Source: Arabidopsis thaliana
Lineage: Eukaryota; Streptophyta; Magnoliopsida; Brassicales; Brassicaceae
DNA: 64,000 nt
Direction: 5' to 3'
Assembly (NCBI RefSeq): GCF_000001735.4
Contig: NC_003076.8
Location: forward strand, 2,480,001-2,544,000
The notes under the pieces were generated by a model. It saw nothing but the letters and a program-made list of their open reading frames with translations, was not told the origin of the DNA and searched no databases. Made by a program: the position numbers and the translations under genes. Position 1 is the stretch's first letter. Each line of letters starts with the position of its first letter. This document shows, in pieces, positions 24,168 to 35,586 of this stretch.

Positions 24168-26567
24168 ATGGGCTTCAGAGTTTGTGTTATTGTCGTCTTC
24201 TTGGGTTGTCTTCTTCTAGTCCCTGAGAAAACAATGGCTCAAGAAATGAAACGTGCATCGATCGTTATCCAAGGAGCTCGACGAGTTTGTGAGACCGATG
24301 AGAACTTTGTCTGTGCGACATTGGACTGGTGGCCTCATGACAAGTGCAACTATGACCAATGTCCTTGGGGTTACTCTTCAGTTATCAATATGGTAATAGC
24401 AAAATAGTAAAGGATTCACCTTTCAGTCTCTTCATAATAACAATGTCCGCAGTTGCGATAATTTTCTGATCTTTCCAATGTTTTACAGGATTTAACGCGT
24501 CCCCTTCTTACTAAAGCTATTAAAGGTTTGCACCTGGCATACCAAAAATGTTCATGCCATTGCTTTGTGTGTTCTTGAATTCTGAAATTTTTAAGGATTT
24601 GGATTTTTGTATTTGCTTAGCTTTCAAGCCGTTGAGGATAAGAATTGGTGGTTCGCTGCAAGATCAAGTTATTTACGACGTAGGAAATCTCAAAACTCCT
24701 TGCCGTCCATTCCAAAAAATGAACAGCGGTTTGTTTGGATTCTCTAAAGGATGCTTGCACATGAAACGATGGGACGAGCTCAACAGTTTCCTAACCGCAA
24801 CCGGGTAAGCTAATTCACTTTCGGTTTAGTTTCATTAACGTTCACATTTTCCTCTTTTGAAGAATCTTGAGTTAGTTGTGTTTGCTTGTTTTTATCGAGC
24901 AGAGCGGTAGTGACATTCGGTTTAAACGCTTTGCGTGGGAGACACAAACTCCGCGGAAAGGCGTGGGGTGGTGCATGGGATCACATAAACACTCAAGATT
25001 TCTTAAACTACACAGTCTCGAAGGGTTACGTTATTGATTCTTGGGAATTCGGTAACAACAAACATTTAAAAAGTCGCCTTCTTTTACTCGGTCTTTTTTC
25101 TTAGCTTTCCTTGTTCTCGGTATAGGAAACGAGCTGAGTGGAAGCGGAGTTGGTGCGAGCGTGAGCGCAGAGCTTTACGGGAAAGACTTGATTGTACTTA
25201 AAGATGTAATCAACAAAGTTTATAAAAATTCTTGGTTACACAAGCCTATACTTGTCGCTCCTGGAGGGTTCTATGAACAACAATGGTACACCAAACTTCT
25301 TGAAATTTCCGGTCCTAGTGTTGTCGACGTTGTGACTCATCATATATACAATCTTGGTTCAGGTCTGGTTTTGTATAATATAATCAAAATAAACTCAAAA
25401 CCATTACTTATATATATCATATCTGAGGAATCATCTGCCTTCTCTGTTTGAGTCTTGCAGGAAATGATCCCGCGCTGGTGAAGAAGATAATGGATCCGAG
25501 TTATTTAAGCCAGGTATCAAAAACATTCAAGGACGTGAACCAGACGATTCAAGAACATGGACCGTGGGCTTCTCCTTGGGTTGGAGAATCTGGTGGAGCT
25601 TACAATAGTGGTGGCCGTCATGTTTCTGACACATTCATAGATAGCTTCTGGTAAAACAAAACAAATATCCATTTCGGATATCTTGATTTTAGCCCCTGAT
25701 TTCTATTACTGAATGAACTAAAAGAGGCATCTTTGGATCCAATCTTTTTGAAGGTATCTAGATCAGCTTGGAATGTCAGCGAGACACAACACTAAAGTTT
25801 ACTGCAGACAGACTTTGGTTGGAGGGTTTTACGGCTTGCTCGAAAAGGGAACGTTTGTTCCAAATCCTGATTACTATAGGTGAGAGTCCCAAACAAAATC
25901 CGGACTTTGAAATTTTATGGTTGATTGATCTTGAAGTTTTATCTGACTTTTTCCGCCAATCTTTCTCTTTCGGTCGGGTTTCGGGACAGCGCGCTGCTTT
26001 GGCATCGTTTAATGGGAAAAGGGGTTCTTGCGGTGCAGACAGATGGACCGCCACAGCTACGGGTTTACGCACATTGTTCAAAAGGAAGAGTGAGTTGCTC
26101 ATATCATCTTTTATATCGCAGTTTCCAAACGTCTTTTTCGGTTAGAGTTTGCTTTAAATGCTTTGGTTTTTTCTTGGTTTTAGGCCGGTGTGACATTGCT
26201 ACTGATAAATCTAAGCAATCAATCGGATTTTACGGTTAGTGTCAGCAATGGCATAAACGTGGTTTTGAATGCGGAATCAAGGAAGAAGAAGTCATTGTTG
26301 GATACTTTAAAAAGACCATTTTCTTGGATTGGAAGCAAAGCTTCTGATGGATATTTGAATAGAGAAGAGTATCATCTGACACCAGAAAACGGTGTGTTGC
26401 GCAGCAAAACAATGGTCTTGAATGGTAAATCGTTAAAACCGACGGCAACAGGAGATATCCCGAGCCTTGAACCGGTCCTCCGTAGTGTGAACTCTCCGCT
26501 TAATGTCTTGCCATTGTCGATGTCGTTCATTGTGTTACCTAATTTTGATGCTTCTGCTTGTTCATGA
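24168..26567 (+). CDS. GUS2: Glycoside hydrolase family 79, heparanase-like / beta-glucuronidase GUS2
   Basis: GH79 enzymes remove glucuronosyl residues; plant GUS proteins act on arabinogalactan-protein glycans in the secretory pathway or wall. Nine exons (24168-24392, 24489-24525, 24621-24804, 24903-25051, 25126-25362, 25461-25650, 25754-25879, 25990-26089, 26184-26567) total 1,632 nt, giving 543 aa, the length I remember for GUS2 (At5g07830). An N-terminal signal peptide ends near TMAQ (residue 25). The acid/base glutamate lies in WEFGNELSG, spanning the exon 4/5 junction, and the nucleophile glutamate in WVGESGGAYNSG in exon 6. CATLDWWPHDKC is the typical GH79 N-terminal block. Both catalytic residues are present, so it should be active. 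Glucuronidase activity itself is inferred from family data. Confidence 0.95.
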
Positions 26568-26763
26568 TGTTAATGGGGTCTCTCTTTGCTTATTGGGAAA
26601 AAATAAATAAAAATAAAGAATAGTTGTAATTTTTTTGGTAATTGTATCTAATGCTGGTGATAAATGTATCATTTCATATTTCAATACAACATGATTACAA
26701 ACCTTTGGTTTTGTGTCTCTTCGACTTATGAGCCATTGCAAGAAAGATAACAAAAGACAAGAA

Positions 26764-27291
26764 TCAATTCGCAGAACTGCAAGAAGTGTCTCCACAAGAT
26801 AAAGAAGTATCTTCACTGAGTTTCTTCCTCTCTTCATAAGCCCATTCCAAGCCGTGACAGTACTGAACCGGCGGGTTGAACCTACTGTCGGTTATATCAT
26901 CAGGTAAGAAAGCACCGTTCCCCACAAGAAACTTGACAGCTTCTCTTTTCCGTTCTTTAGCTGCAGCATGGAGAGGAGTCCAGCCACAAGCACCAGAGGT
27001 TCTAGCTTCCATGTTGGCTCCACGTTCAAGAAGCAAGTCCATAACTTCGATGTGACCTCCTTTGGCAGCAAGGTGAAGAGGAGTCATTCCTTTTGATTTA
27101 GGTCCACAAGCTAGAGCGTTCACGTCTGCTCCTTGGTCAAGGAGCTCTTTAACAGCTTTGAGATCGCCTTCACGAGCTTTGATGTGAAGCTGAGTCCACC
27201 CCCTGTCATCTCTGTCAACACCCGTTTCCATGGACCGGCGCCTAAATGAGTTAGGCCGAAAGGACAACGCAACCGGCTGCTCTTGGAGCAT
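26764..27291 (-). CDS. PIA1: Small ankyrin-repeat protein PIA1
   Basis: One coding exon of 175 aa. I recall PIA1 (phytochrome-interacting ankyrin-repeat protein 1, At5g07840) with this length. Three ankyrin repeats are visible: GWTQLHIKAREGDLKAVKEL, then GMTPLHLAAKGGHIEVMDLL, then GWTPLHAAAKERKREAVKFL, with a short tail ending in CGDTSCSSAN. Ankyrin repeats are protein-binding surfaces; its family link is to phytochrome signalling and stress metabolism. The start at 27291 directly follows an acceptor-like AG, and a long leader intron up to a CAG|GTTTCT donor at about 28210 (minus strand) is likely. An ORF extension to 27339 would use intron sequence and is not favoured. Confidence 0.9.
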   Translation of the reverse strand: MLQEQPVALSFRPNSFRRRSMETGVDRDDRGWTQLHIKAREGDLKAVKELLDQGADVNALACGPKSKGMTPLHLAAKGGHIEVMDLLLERGANMEARTSGACGWTPLHAAAKERKREAVKFLVGNGAFLPDDITDSRFNPPVQYCHGLEWAYEERKKLSEDTSLSCGDTSCSSAN

Positions 27292-28916
27292 CTTGCAGAT
27301 AAACCAGAACTGACTAGAATTCACAGATGAAAGACTCAAAGGATATTTCCTAAGGGAAACTTACTAGACAAGGAGATTCTAGGAGTGACTCAGATTTACA
27401 TAATTTTGGTTACAATCTTATACAAGAATGTCTAAAGCAGGAACACTACTTGTGGGTAGAAATCATCAACCAATATCACTCAGAATAAGAACTTATGGGA
27501 GAGGCAGATTGAGATGATTCAGTTGGAATGGAGCAACTCAATCAAGGGAAGTGATTAGCAATGCAGTAAGGGAAAGAGGGATTCAAACCAGGGCCAAAGA
27601 CACGGAGATTTTGAGGGATCACAACTGGAGTCATAGACAGTGAAGAGAACACGAGCATCAACTAGAAAGAGGTAGGAGCTTAATGGTTTCTAGGAACAAA
27701 GAGAAATCAGAAAAAGCCTGGATCAATGGGTAAAGAGAGCATCGGGCCAGAGTCTCTATCTGCGTGATTTTTACCAGCCAGATCTGCCAACAAGACAAGG
27801 ATGGAAAAAAAAACTTAGTGGATTCAGATAATACAAATAAGCAAAGTGTTCATTCAAAAAAAAAAAAAAAAGCGAAGTGCTACAGAACAAGCCATAAATC
27901 TCTCTGCAAAGATCGCCAGAAATATTTTCAGAGATCAAAATTTTAGGTTAGGTAACGAACAATAAAAACTTTAGTAACAAGTCCCAATCTTTAGAATCGA
28001 AAACTCTGGCAAATGAACAGTATACTAAGAGAATTCCCAAAATAAGCTGAAATTCAGAACCACCCAAAATTCATCTAAAAAATTCTAAAGCAGCAAAGAA
28101 ACTAAGATAATAAAAGCTTAGTGATGAATCCAAACAACATAAAGACCAAATCAATTTCACAGTAAGACGACGACAACGTAATAGAATTGAATCGGGGAAA
28201 GATAGAAACCTGTAGGCGTCGTAGCTTAGCGCGGAGGGAGAAGAAAGAGATATGGTGAATCAAACACAGATTTATCCTTGACGGAGGATATGAATCAATT
28301 AGTGTTTTTTCGCGGGTAGAGAGTGAGAATCGTATATCGATTTCCAGATGAAGAAGAAGAAGAAGAAGAAGAAAGGCGCGTGAGTGTGTGTCAGAGACAA
28401 ATATCGTTTTTTTTTGTTTGTTACTATACTTGATCCACTTTAAAATCGAATTTGCCACCTCATATTAGCTTAATTAATCAAGGCTTCTTACTGTTGGGCC
28501 TACAATAAAAGGCCTGAATTTGGCCCAGATAGATTAAACCATATCTAATATCTTTATCAACTAATTTAATTTCAAAAAGATTTTATTCTATTTTATCGTA
28601 CATAGTTTGCATAATATGGTTAGATTTCAAATTTTATATGGAAGTAACTAATTTTGGCAGATAATTGGATTCATAAGAATAGAATAAAATCTCTATATAT
28701 TTATCTATACTATTAAAAGACATCCTAGAAAATAGTATAATACAATGTATTTCACCCATTATGCACATCATTTTGCAATATTACCTTAAACAAAGGCTAA
28801 AAATTACAACAACCCCCAAAATGATAAAACTTATATAAGAATCTCATGATTGATGCTGTAGGAGAAGAAGAAAAACAAAGAAACAGAACCAAAGTAGAGA
28901 CACTCTTGTTCTTTAT
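27292..28916. promoter_or_regulatory. PIA1 leader and divergent promoter region
   Basis: This region probably contains the PIA1 5' UTR intron (about 27292-28210) and leader exon, then the divergent promoter shared with the first acyltransferase. Notable elements are a (GAA)8 tract at 28350-28373 in the likely PIA1 leader, site II-type motifs at 28495-28500 and 28522-28527, and a TATATAAG box at 28832-28839, 78 bp before the acyltransferase ATG. No extra gene is supported. Confidence 0.55.
28350..28373. repeat. (GAA)8 microsatellite
   Basis: Eight uninterrupted GAA units lie on the plus strand, reading as a TTC tract in the PIA1 leader direction. CT-rich leaders are common in plant 5' UTRs. 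Confidence 0.85.
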
Positions 28917-30503
28917 ATGGATTCTACTTCATCGGAAGTAAAAATCGTTTCTCAATGCTTTGTTAAACCCAAAACCATCCCTGAAAAATGGAAAGAGCCA
29001 TACCATTTATCACCGTTGGATCTTGTGATGCTCTCTATGCATTACCTCCAAAATGGTCTTCTCTTTCTCAAATCTGATGATGCAACCAAAACAAAAGATT
29101 TCATGGAGACTTGGCTACAAAAGCTTAGAGATTCTCTAGCTGAAACCCTTGTCCATTTTTATCCGCTCGCGGGTCGTCTCTCGACTTTAAAAACCGATAA
29201 TCCGAGATCCTACTCTGTGTTTGTGGATTGTAATGACAGTCCCGGAGCTGGATTTATCCATGCCAAATCGGATCTAAGTGTAAGAGATATTGTTGGATCC
29301 AACTATGTTCCTTTGGTTGTTCAATCTTTCTTTGACCACCATAAAGCCGTGAGCCATGATGGTCACACCATGAGTCTCTTCTCAGTCAAGGTACATTAAT
29401 TTATTCTTGTAATCTCAAAATCATATAATTCACTTAGCCTAGAAGTTTAGTCTGAACGATAGTAATACACATATAGTACTAGGTTTACTTAACTTCTTGC
29501 CATTTGATTTAGAGATACATCGAAGTATTGTGTATCTATGTAGTCTTAGTTGTTTGTATATCACGCAACTATGCATGCAATACCCTAAAGAGATGAATCT
29601 TTTCAGGTAACAGAATTGGTAGATGGAGTGTTCATTGGATTTTCATTGAATCACGCTGTGGGAGATGGAGGTTCCTTGTGGCATTTTTTCAACTCTTTGT
29701 CGGAGATTTTCAATGCACAAGAAACCGATAACTTGCTTCTCAAGAATCCTCCAGTCCTTTCACGTTGGTTTCCTAAAGGGTACGGTCCTGTGTACAACCT
29801 TCCTTTCACTCACTCTGATGAATTCATTAGCCGATTCGAATCACCGGTCTTGAAGGAGAGAATATTCCATTTCTCGTCTGAAACAATAACATCATTGAAA
29901 TCAAAGGCTAATGAAGAAAGCAGAACAACAACAATTTCTTCTTTTCAAGCGTTAGCCGCATTTATGTGGAGATGCATTACAAGAGCAAGAAACTTACCTT
30001 ATGATCATGAAATTCGTTGTAGCCTTGCCGCTAACAATGGAACAAAATTGGATCCACCATTGTCTTTGAGCTATCTTGGTAATTGTCTTTCTGCTGTAAA
30101 GTCCAAGACCGTTACATCCGGTGAGCTACTAGAAAATGATTTGGGATGGGCTGCTTTGAAAATGCATGAAGCTGTGATTGGAAACACTAGTGAAGTGGTC
30201 TCGGAGACAATCAAAAACTGGTTGAAATCATCTTATGTTTTCCATTTAGAAAAACTTTTGGGAGCGATGGTGGTTCACATTGGAAGCTCTCCGAGGTTTA
30301 AGATGTATGAATGCGAGTTTGGGATGGGAAAAGCGGTTGCGGTTAGAAGCGGTTATGGCGGTAAGTTTGATGGGAAGATATCAGCATATGCAGGAAGAGA
30401 AGGAGGAGGAACCATAGATTTGGAAGTATGTCTTCTTCCAGAGTTTATGGAAGCTTTGGAATCAGATCAAGAATTCATGTCCGTTGTCTCTTCTTCTTCT
30501 TGA
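28917..30503 (+). CDS. HXXXD (BAHD-type) acyltransferase, array copy 1
   Basis: BAHD enzymes move acyl groups from acyl-CoA to alcohols or amines, usually in the cytosol. Two exons (28917-29390, 29607-30503) give 456 aa. The catalytic HxxxD is HAVGD in SLNHAVGDGGSLWHFF at the start of exon 2. The second BAHD motif, normally DFGWG, reads EFGMG in CEFGMGKAVAVRSG. The family N-terminus has FVKPKTIPEKWKEPYHLSP and a HFYPLAGRLS block. A TATATAAG box lies 78 bp upstream of the ATG. Copy 1 is the most diverged of the three tandem genes. I recall At5g07850. Substrate unknown; the clade is related to the EPS1/HCT-like branch by my recollection only. Confidence 0.92.
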
Positions 30504-31448
30504 TCTTATTCATATAAGTTTGATTGATTGTTTGTGTTGCTGTTAAAGTCCAATTAATATTATGTGACAATGTGTTATTCAACTGATAATGACTGTTATT
30601 TATTAAAGATTAGTACAAACTAAAATGTGAGGTTTAGAGATGATAAAGTTGATGTCTTTGTGGATTACTCCCACTCACTCTCTTGATTCTACACTCTACT
30701 TGTAAGAACTTAGATAGGAAACCTGAAAACAGAACCATGAAACAGAGAAAATTGCAGAGAAGTAAATGTGTAAGATCAAGACTTTTACGTTTTCAGGTTT
30801 CAGTGTGAAAGCGCCTACTCATGCCTTGACATTGTTACTCGGAATCCACTATTAACAAGGTTTATAATATCAAGCTCTTTCTTGAGCTTATACAACAACC
30901 ATACAAGAAGTCATCTCCTCCCAAAACACACCCTCCATTCAACTACTCTCTGAACCATTTGTCCCTTTTGTCTCCTGATATGTTCTAACACTAAGACCAG
31001 ATCCAAAACGACACAGTTCTACTTTTGGCAAGAATCACGTGACGTCCTTGTGATTGGGCTTCAGAATTTGCTTGCTTCTTCTTCAAACCCTCTGTGGGAA
31101 TAGTGTTTAGTGAAGTTAGTAGAAACATGCATGTGTTATTTGATTAAAGATTAATACAAACTCCTAAGACTAATGTTATTCAATTAGAATAAAGATCATA
31201 TATATGATGACATCATTGATGATGACCAGCATATCAAATTGTGCAGGAACATACATATAGATATGATGACATCATTGATGATGATAGCTATCTATAATCA
31301 TATTATATGAATATATTATTTGGATTGTTTATGTAAGCGAGTATAAACCAAAGTAACAAGATAAAAGGGAAGCAAAGGGACCATTGAAAGAAACAAAAGA
31401 GTCATATTATACACATTTTTTCTCTTTTTTTTTTTCTTCTTGAGAAAA
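30504..31448 (+). repeat. Intergenic module A of the acyltransferase array
   Basis: This spacer aligns along nearly its full length with 32977-33863, so it was copied with the downstream gene. It has CACGTGACGTC at 31036-31046, a short perfect hairpin at 30872-30889 (AAGCTC, 6-nt loop, GAGCTT), and two copies of an ATGACATCATTGATGATGA element (31202-31226 and 31261-31285). The last part is the promoter of acyltransferase copy 2. No intact gene is seen in it. Confidence 0.8.
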
Positions 31449-32976
31449 ATGGATTCCTCTCCATCAGAAGTAAAGATTATCTCAAAATGCTTCGTCAAAC
31501 CCAAAACCATACCTGAAAAATGGAAAGAGCCATACCATTTTTCACCAATGGATCATGTAATACTCTCAATCCATTACATCCAAAAGGGTCTTCTCTTTCT
31601 CAAACCATCGTTTTCTGAATCTGTCACACCAAAAGAGTTCATGGAGACTTTGCTGCAGAAGCTTAAAGACTCTCTAGCCATAGCACTTGTCCATTTCTAT
31701 CCGCTTGCAGGTCGCATCTCGACTTTGAAAACCAACGACTCAAGATCTCACTCGGTGTTTGTGGATTGTAATAACAGTCCTGCTGGATTTATCCATGCTG
31801 AATCAGATCTAAGTGTATCAGACATTCTTGGTTCCAAATATGTTCCTTTGGTTGTTCAATCTTTCTTTGACCATCACAAAGCATTGAGTCGTGATGGTGA
31901 CACCATGACTCTCTTATCAGTCAAGGTACATTTCTTCATTCTTGCTATATCATATTATTCAAATATGTCAGCAGATTTGTAGTAATAAAAGTTAAATTGC
32001 TTTTACTAATGATTTATTGTAGTAGTGTTTTACTGTGTCATAGTGAAAAAAAGATGCTGAATCTTTTTCTGGTTATACAATGTAACAGGTAACAGAATTG
32101 GTAGATGGAGTGTTCATAGGATTGTCTATGAATCATTCGCTTGGAGATGGAAGTTCCTTCTGGCACTTCTTCAACTCTTTGTCCGAGATTTTCAATTCTC
32201 AAGAAGATAACAACAAGTTTCTCTGTCTGAAGAATCCTCCAATCTTTCGTGAAGTGTCCGGTCCTATGTACAGCCTTCCCTTCAGTGAACCTGATGAGTC
32301 CATTAGTCAATCAGAACGTCCGGTTTTGAAGGAGAGAATGTTCCATTTCTCATCAGAAACAGTGAGATCACTAAAATCAAAGGCGAATGAAGAATGCGGA
32401 ACAACAAAGATATCTTCTTTGCAGTCGCTGACTGCATTGATATGGAGAAGCATTACAAGAGCAAGAAAACTACCAAATGATCAAGAAACTACTTGCAGGC
32501 TTGCTGCTGGCAATAGATCAAGAATGAATCCACCATTGCCGATGAATCACTTTGGAAATTACATCTCTCTTGTGATAGCTACTACTACAACTGGTGATCT
32601 ATTGGAGAATGAGTTTGGATGTGCTGCTTTGAAACTGCATCAAGCTGTAACCGAACACACTGGCGAAAAGATCTCTGCCGACATGGACCGTTGGTTGAAG
32701 GCTCATTTGAAACTAGATGGATTTTTCAGTCCAAATATTGTTCACATGGGAAGCTCTCCGAGGTTTAACAAGTACGGAAGCGAGTTTGGGATGGGGAAAG
32801 CAGTGGCGGTTAGAAGCGGTTATGGTGGTAAGTATGACGGGAAGGTATCAGCTTATCCAGGGAGAGAAGGAGGAGCAAGCATAGATTTGGAAGTATGTCT
32901 ACCTCCAGAGTGTATGGAAGCTTTGGAATTAGATCAAGAGTTTATGTCTCTTGTCTCTTCTTCTTCTTCTTCTTGA
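31449..32976 (+). CDS. HXXXD (BAHD-type) acyltransferase, array copy 2
   Basis: Exons 31449-31925 and 32089-32976 give 454 aa with the same single intron position as its neighbours, after the SVK codon preceding VTELVDGVFIG. The catalytic motif is HSLGD in MNHSLGDGSSFWHFF and the C-terminal motif is EFGMG, as in copy 1. The N-terminus SSPSEVKIISKCFVKPKTIP is nearly identical to copy 3, and the two are the youngest pair. The protein appears complete and should be catalytically competent. I recall At5g07860. Its core promoter differs from that of copy 3: TATGTAA where copy 3 has TATAAAA, with a TATAAAC 12 bp further downstream. Substrate unknown. Confidence 0.92.
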
Positions 32977-33863
32977 TCTAATATTCTTATTCATATGTGC
33001 TCCCATCATATCTCTATCTAAACTGGATTTGTTAGATTGGAGTATTTTGTGTTGCTGTTAAAACTCAATCAATATTATGTGACAATGTGTTATTCAACTG
33101 ATAATGATTCATGTTTATGAAAATATTAATACAAACTAGTATGTGAGGTTTAGAGACGATAATGTTGAAATCTTTGGGGATTTATTCTCACTCACTCTCT
33201 TGATACAACACTTTATTTTATAACAACTTAAAAATGAAACTTGAAAACAGAACCATAAAACAGAGTAATCGCAGAGAAGTTAATTAGCAAGATCGAGAGT
33301 TAGTAAAGCTCTTTCTTGAGCTTATACAACAACAATACAAGACTTCATCTGCTCACAAACACAGCCTCAATTCAACTCCTCTCTGAACCTTTTGTCCCCT
33401 TTGTTTCCTAACATGTTCTAGCACTAGAAACCATATCCAAAACGACACGGTTTACTTTAACCAAGAATCACGTGACGTCCTTGTGCTTATCACATATGAG
33501 ATAGGCTTGGGCTTCAGAATTTGCTTGCTTCTTCTTCTAACCCTCTGTGTGGAAACAGTGTTTAGTGAACTTAGTTGAAATCATGCATCTGTTATTTGAT
33601 ATTGATATAAATTAAACTAAGATTAATGCTATTCAATATGACATCATTGATGATGACCAGCAGATCAAATTATGCAGGAACATACATGTTCATGTGATGA
33701 CATCATTAATGATGATAGCTATCTATAATCATATGAATATTTTATTTGGATTGTTCTATAAAAGAGAGAATAAACGAAAGTAAGAAGATAAAAGAAGACC
33801 AAAGAAACATTGAAAGACACAAAAGAGTCATATTATACACATTTTTTTTCTTCTTGGAAAAAA
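32977..33863 (+). repeat. Intergenic module B of the acyltransferase array
   Basis: Second copy of the spacer at 30504-31448. It keeps CACGTGACGTC (33469-33479), the AAGCTC/GAGCTT hairpin (33306-33323) and two versions of the ATGACATCATTGATGATGA-like element (about 33637-33657 and 33695-33715). A TATAAAA box at 33757-33763 lies 101 bp before the ATG of acyltransferase copy 3. Confidence 0.8.
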
Positions 33864-35351
33864 ATGGATTCTTCTTCATCTGAAGTAAGGATAATCTCAA
33901 AATGCTTCGTCAAACCCAAAACCATCCCTCAAAAATGGAAAGAACCTTACCATTTTTCACCAACGGATCATATAATGCTCTCAATCCATTACATCCAAAA
34001 GGGTCTTCTTTTTCTCAAACCATCATTTTCTGAATCTGTCAAACCAAAAGAGTTCATGGAGACTTTGCTGCAGAAGCTTAAAGACTCACTAGCCATAGCA
34101 CTTGTCCATTTCTATCCTCTTGCAGGTCGTCTCTCTACTTTGAAAACCGACAATTCAAGATCTCACTCTGTGTTTGTGGATTGTAATAATAGTCCTGGTG
34201 CTAGATTTATCCATGCTGAATCAGATCTAAGTGTGTCAGACATTCTTGGATCCACATATGTTCCTTTGGTTGTTCAATCTCTCTTTGATCATCACAAAGC
34301 ATTGAATCGTGATGGTTACACCATGAGTCTCTTATCAATCAAGGTACATTTCTTCATTCTTGCTATATAGAGGTCTCTTATACGTGTGTGAGTTATAGTA
34401 TAAGAAAGATGCTGAATCCTTTTTCTGGTTCTGTAGGTAACAGAACTGGTAGATGGAGTGTTCATAGGATTGTCTATGAATCATTCCCTTGGAGATGGAA
34501 GTTCCTTCTGGCAGTTCTTCAACTCTTTGTCTGAGATCTTCAATTCACAAGAAGAAACCATTGGGAATAACAACAACAACAACAACAACGCATTGCTCTG
34601 TCTCAAGAATCCTCCAATCATTCGTGAAGCGACCGGTCCTATGTACAGCCTTCCCTTTAGTGAACCTAATGAGTCCCTTAGTCAATCCGAACCTCCGGTT
34701 TTGAAGGAGAGGATGTTCCATTTCTCATCAGAAACAGTGAGATCGCTGAAATCAAAGGCGAATCAAGAATGCGGAACAACAATGATCTCTTCTTTTCAGG
34801 CTCTGACCGCATTGATATGGAGAAGCATTACAAGAGCAAGAAAACTACCAAATGATCAAGAAACTACTTGCAGGTTTGCTGCTGGAAACAGATCAAGAAT
34901 GAATCCACCATTGCCGACGAATCAATTTGGAGTTTACATCTCTCTTGTGAAAACGACTACTAAAATCGGTAATCTACTGGAGAATGAGTTTGGATGGATT
35001 GCTTTGAAACTGCATCAAGCTGTTACCGAACACACTGGCGAAAAGATCTCTTACGAAATAGATCAAATGTTGAAGTCTCCTTTACCGTTGCAAGCATATC
35101 GACTTTCCAATTTGAACATAGTTCACATGGGAAGTTCTCCAAGGTTTAACAAGTACGGAAGCGAGTTTGGGATGGGGAAAGCGGTGGCGGTTAGAAGCGG
35201 TTATGGCGGTAAGTATGACGGGAAGGTATCAGCTTATCCAGGAAGACAAGGAGGAGCAAGTATAGATTTGGAAGTATGTCTACTTCCAGAGTTTATGGAA
35301 GCTTTGGAATCAGATCAAGAGTTCATGTCTCTTGTCTCTTCTTCCACCTGA
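33864..35351 (+). CDS. HXXXD (BAHD-type) acyltransferase, array copy 3
   Basis: Exons 33864-34343 and 34437-35351 give 464 aa. HSLGD in MNHSLGDGSSFWQFF is the catalytic HxxxD; EFGMG replaces the canonical DFGWG. Compared with copy 2 it has an insertion containing eight consecutive asparagines (34566-34589, AAT then seven AAC codons) in the loop after LSEIFNSQEE. The rest aligns closely, including the intron position and flanking non-coding sequence. I recall At5g07870. The gene is intact, with a TATAAAA box about 100 bp upstream. Substrate unknown. Confidence 0.92.
34566..34589 (+). repeat. Asparagine-coding AAC repeat
   Basis: One AAT and seven AAC codons encode eight Asn in acyltransferase copy 3. 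Copies 1 and 2 lack this run, so it expanded after duplication. Confidence 0.9.
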
Positions 35352-35586
35352 TCCTATTCATATTTTCCAGACACAAAACTCAAGTTATTCTTTATTTCAA
35401 ACACAAATCTTTGGAACCAAATGTTTGCTTGTTACTCTAACTGTATTCTGCAGTTGTTAAATGTTTCCACTTCATTAAGAAAAGAACTAATATATTGAAA
35501 ATCTATGTTTGACTTTAAGCAACAAATTCATCAGAAGAATGGGGAGAAGCGGACGAGCTTGGTTATGAACAGAGTTCTGGCTACTT

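Noticed and set aside
30700..31100. Pseudogene remnant inside the duplicated acyltransferase spacer
   Set aside because: Both copies were read on both strands; no frame longer than a few codons is shared and no domain is visible. Similarity is explained by duplication of the spacer.
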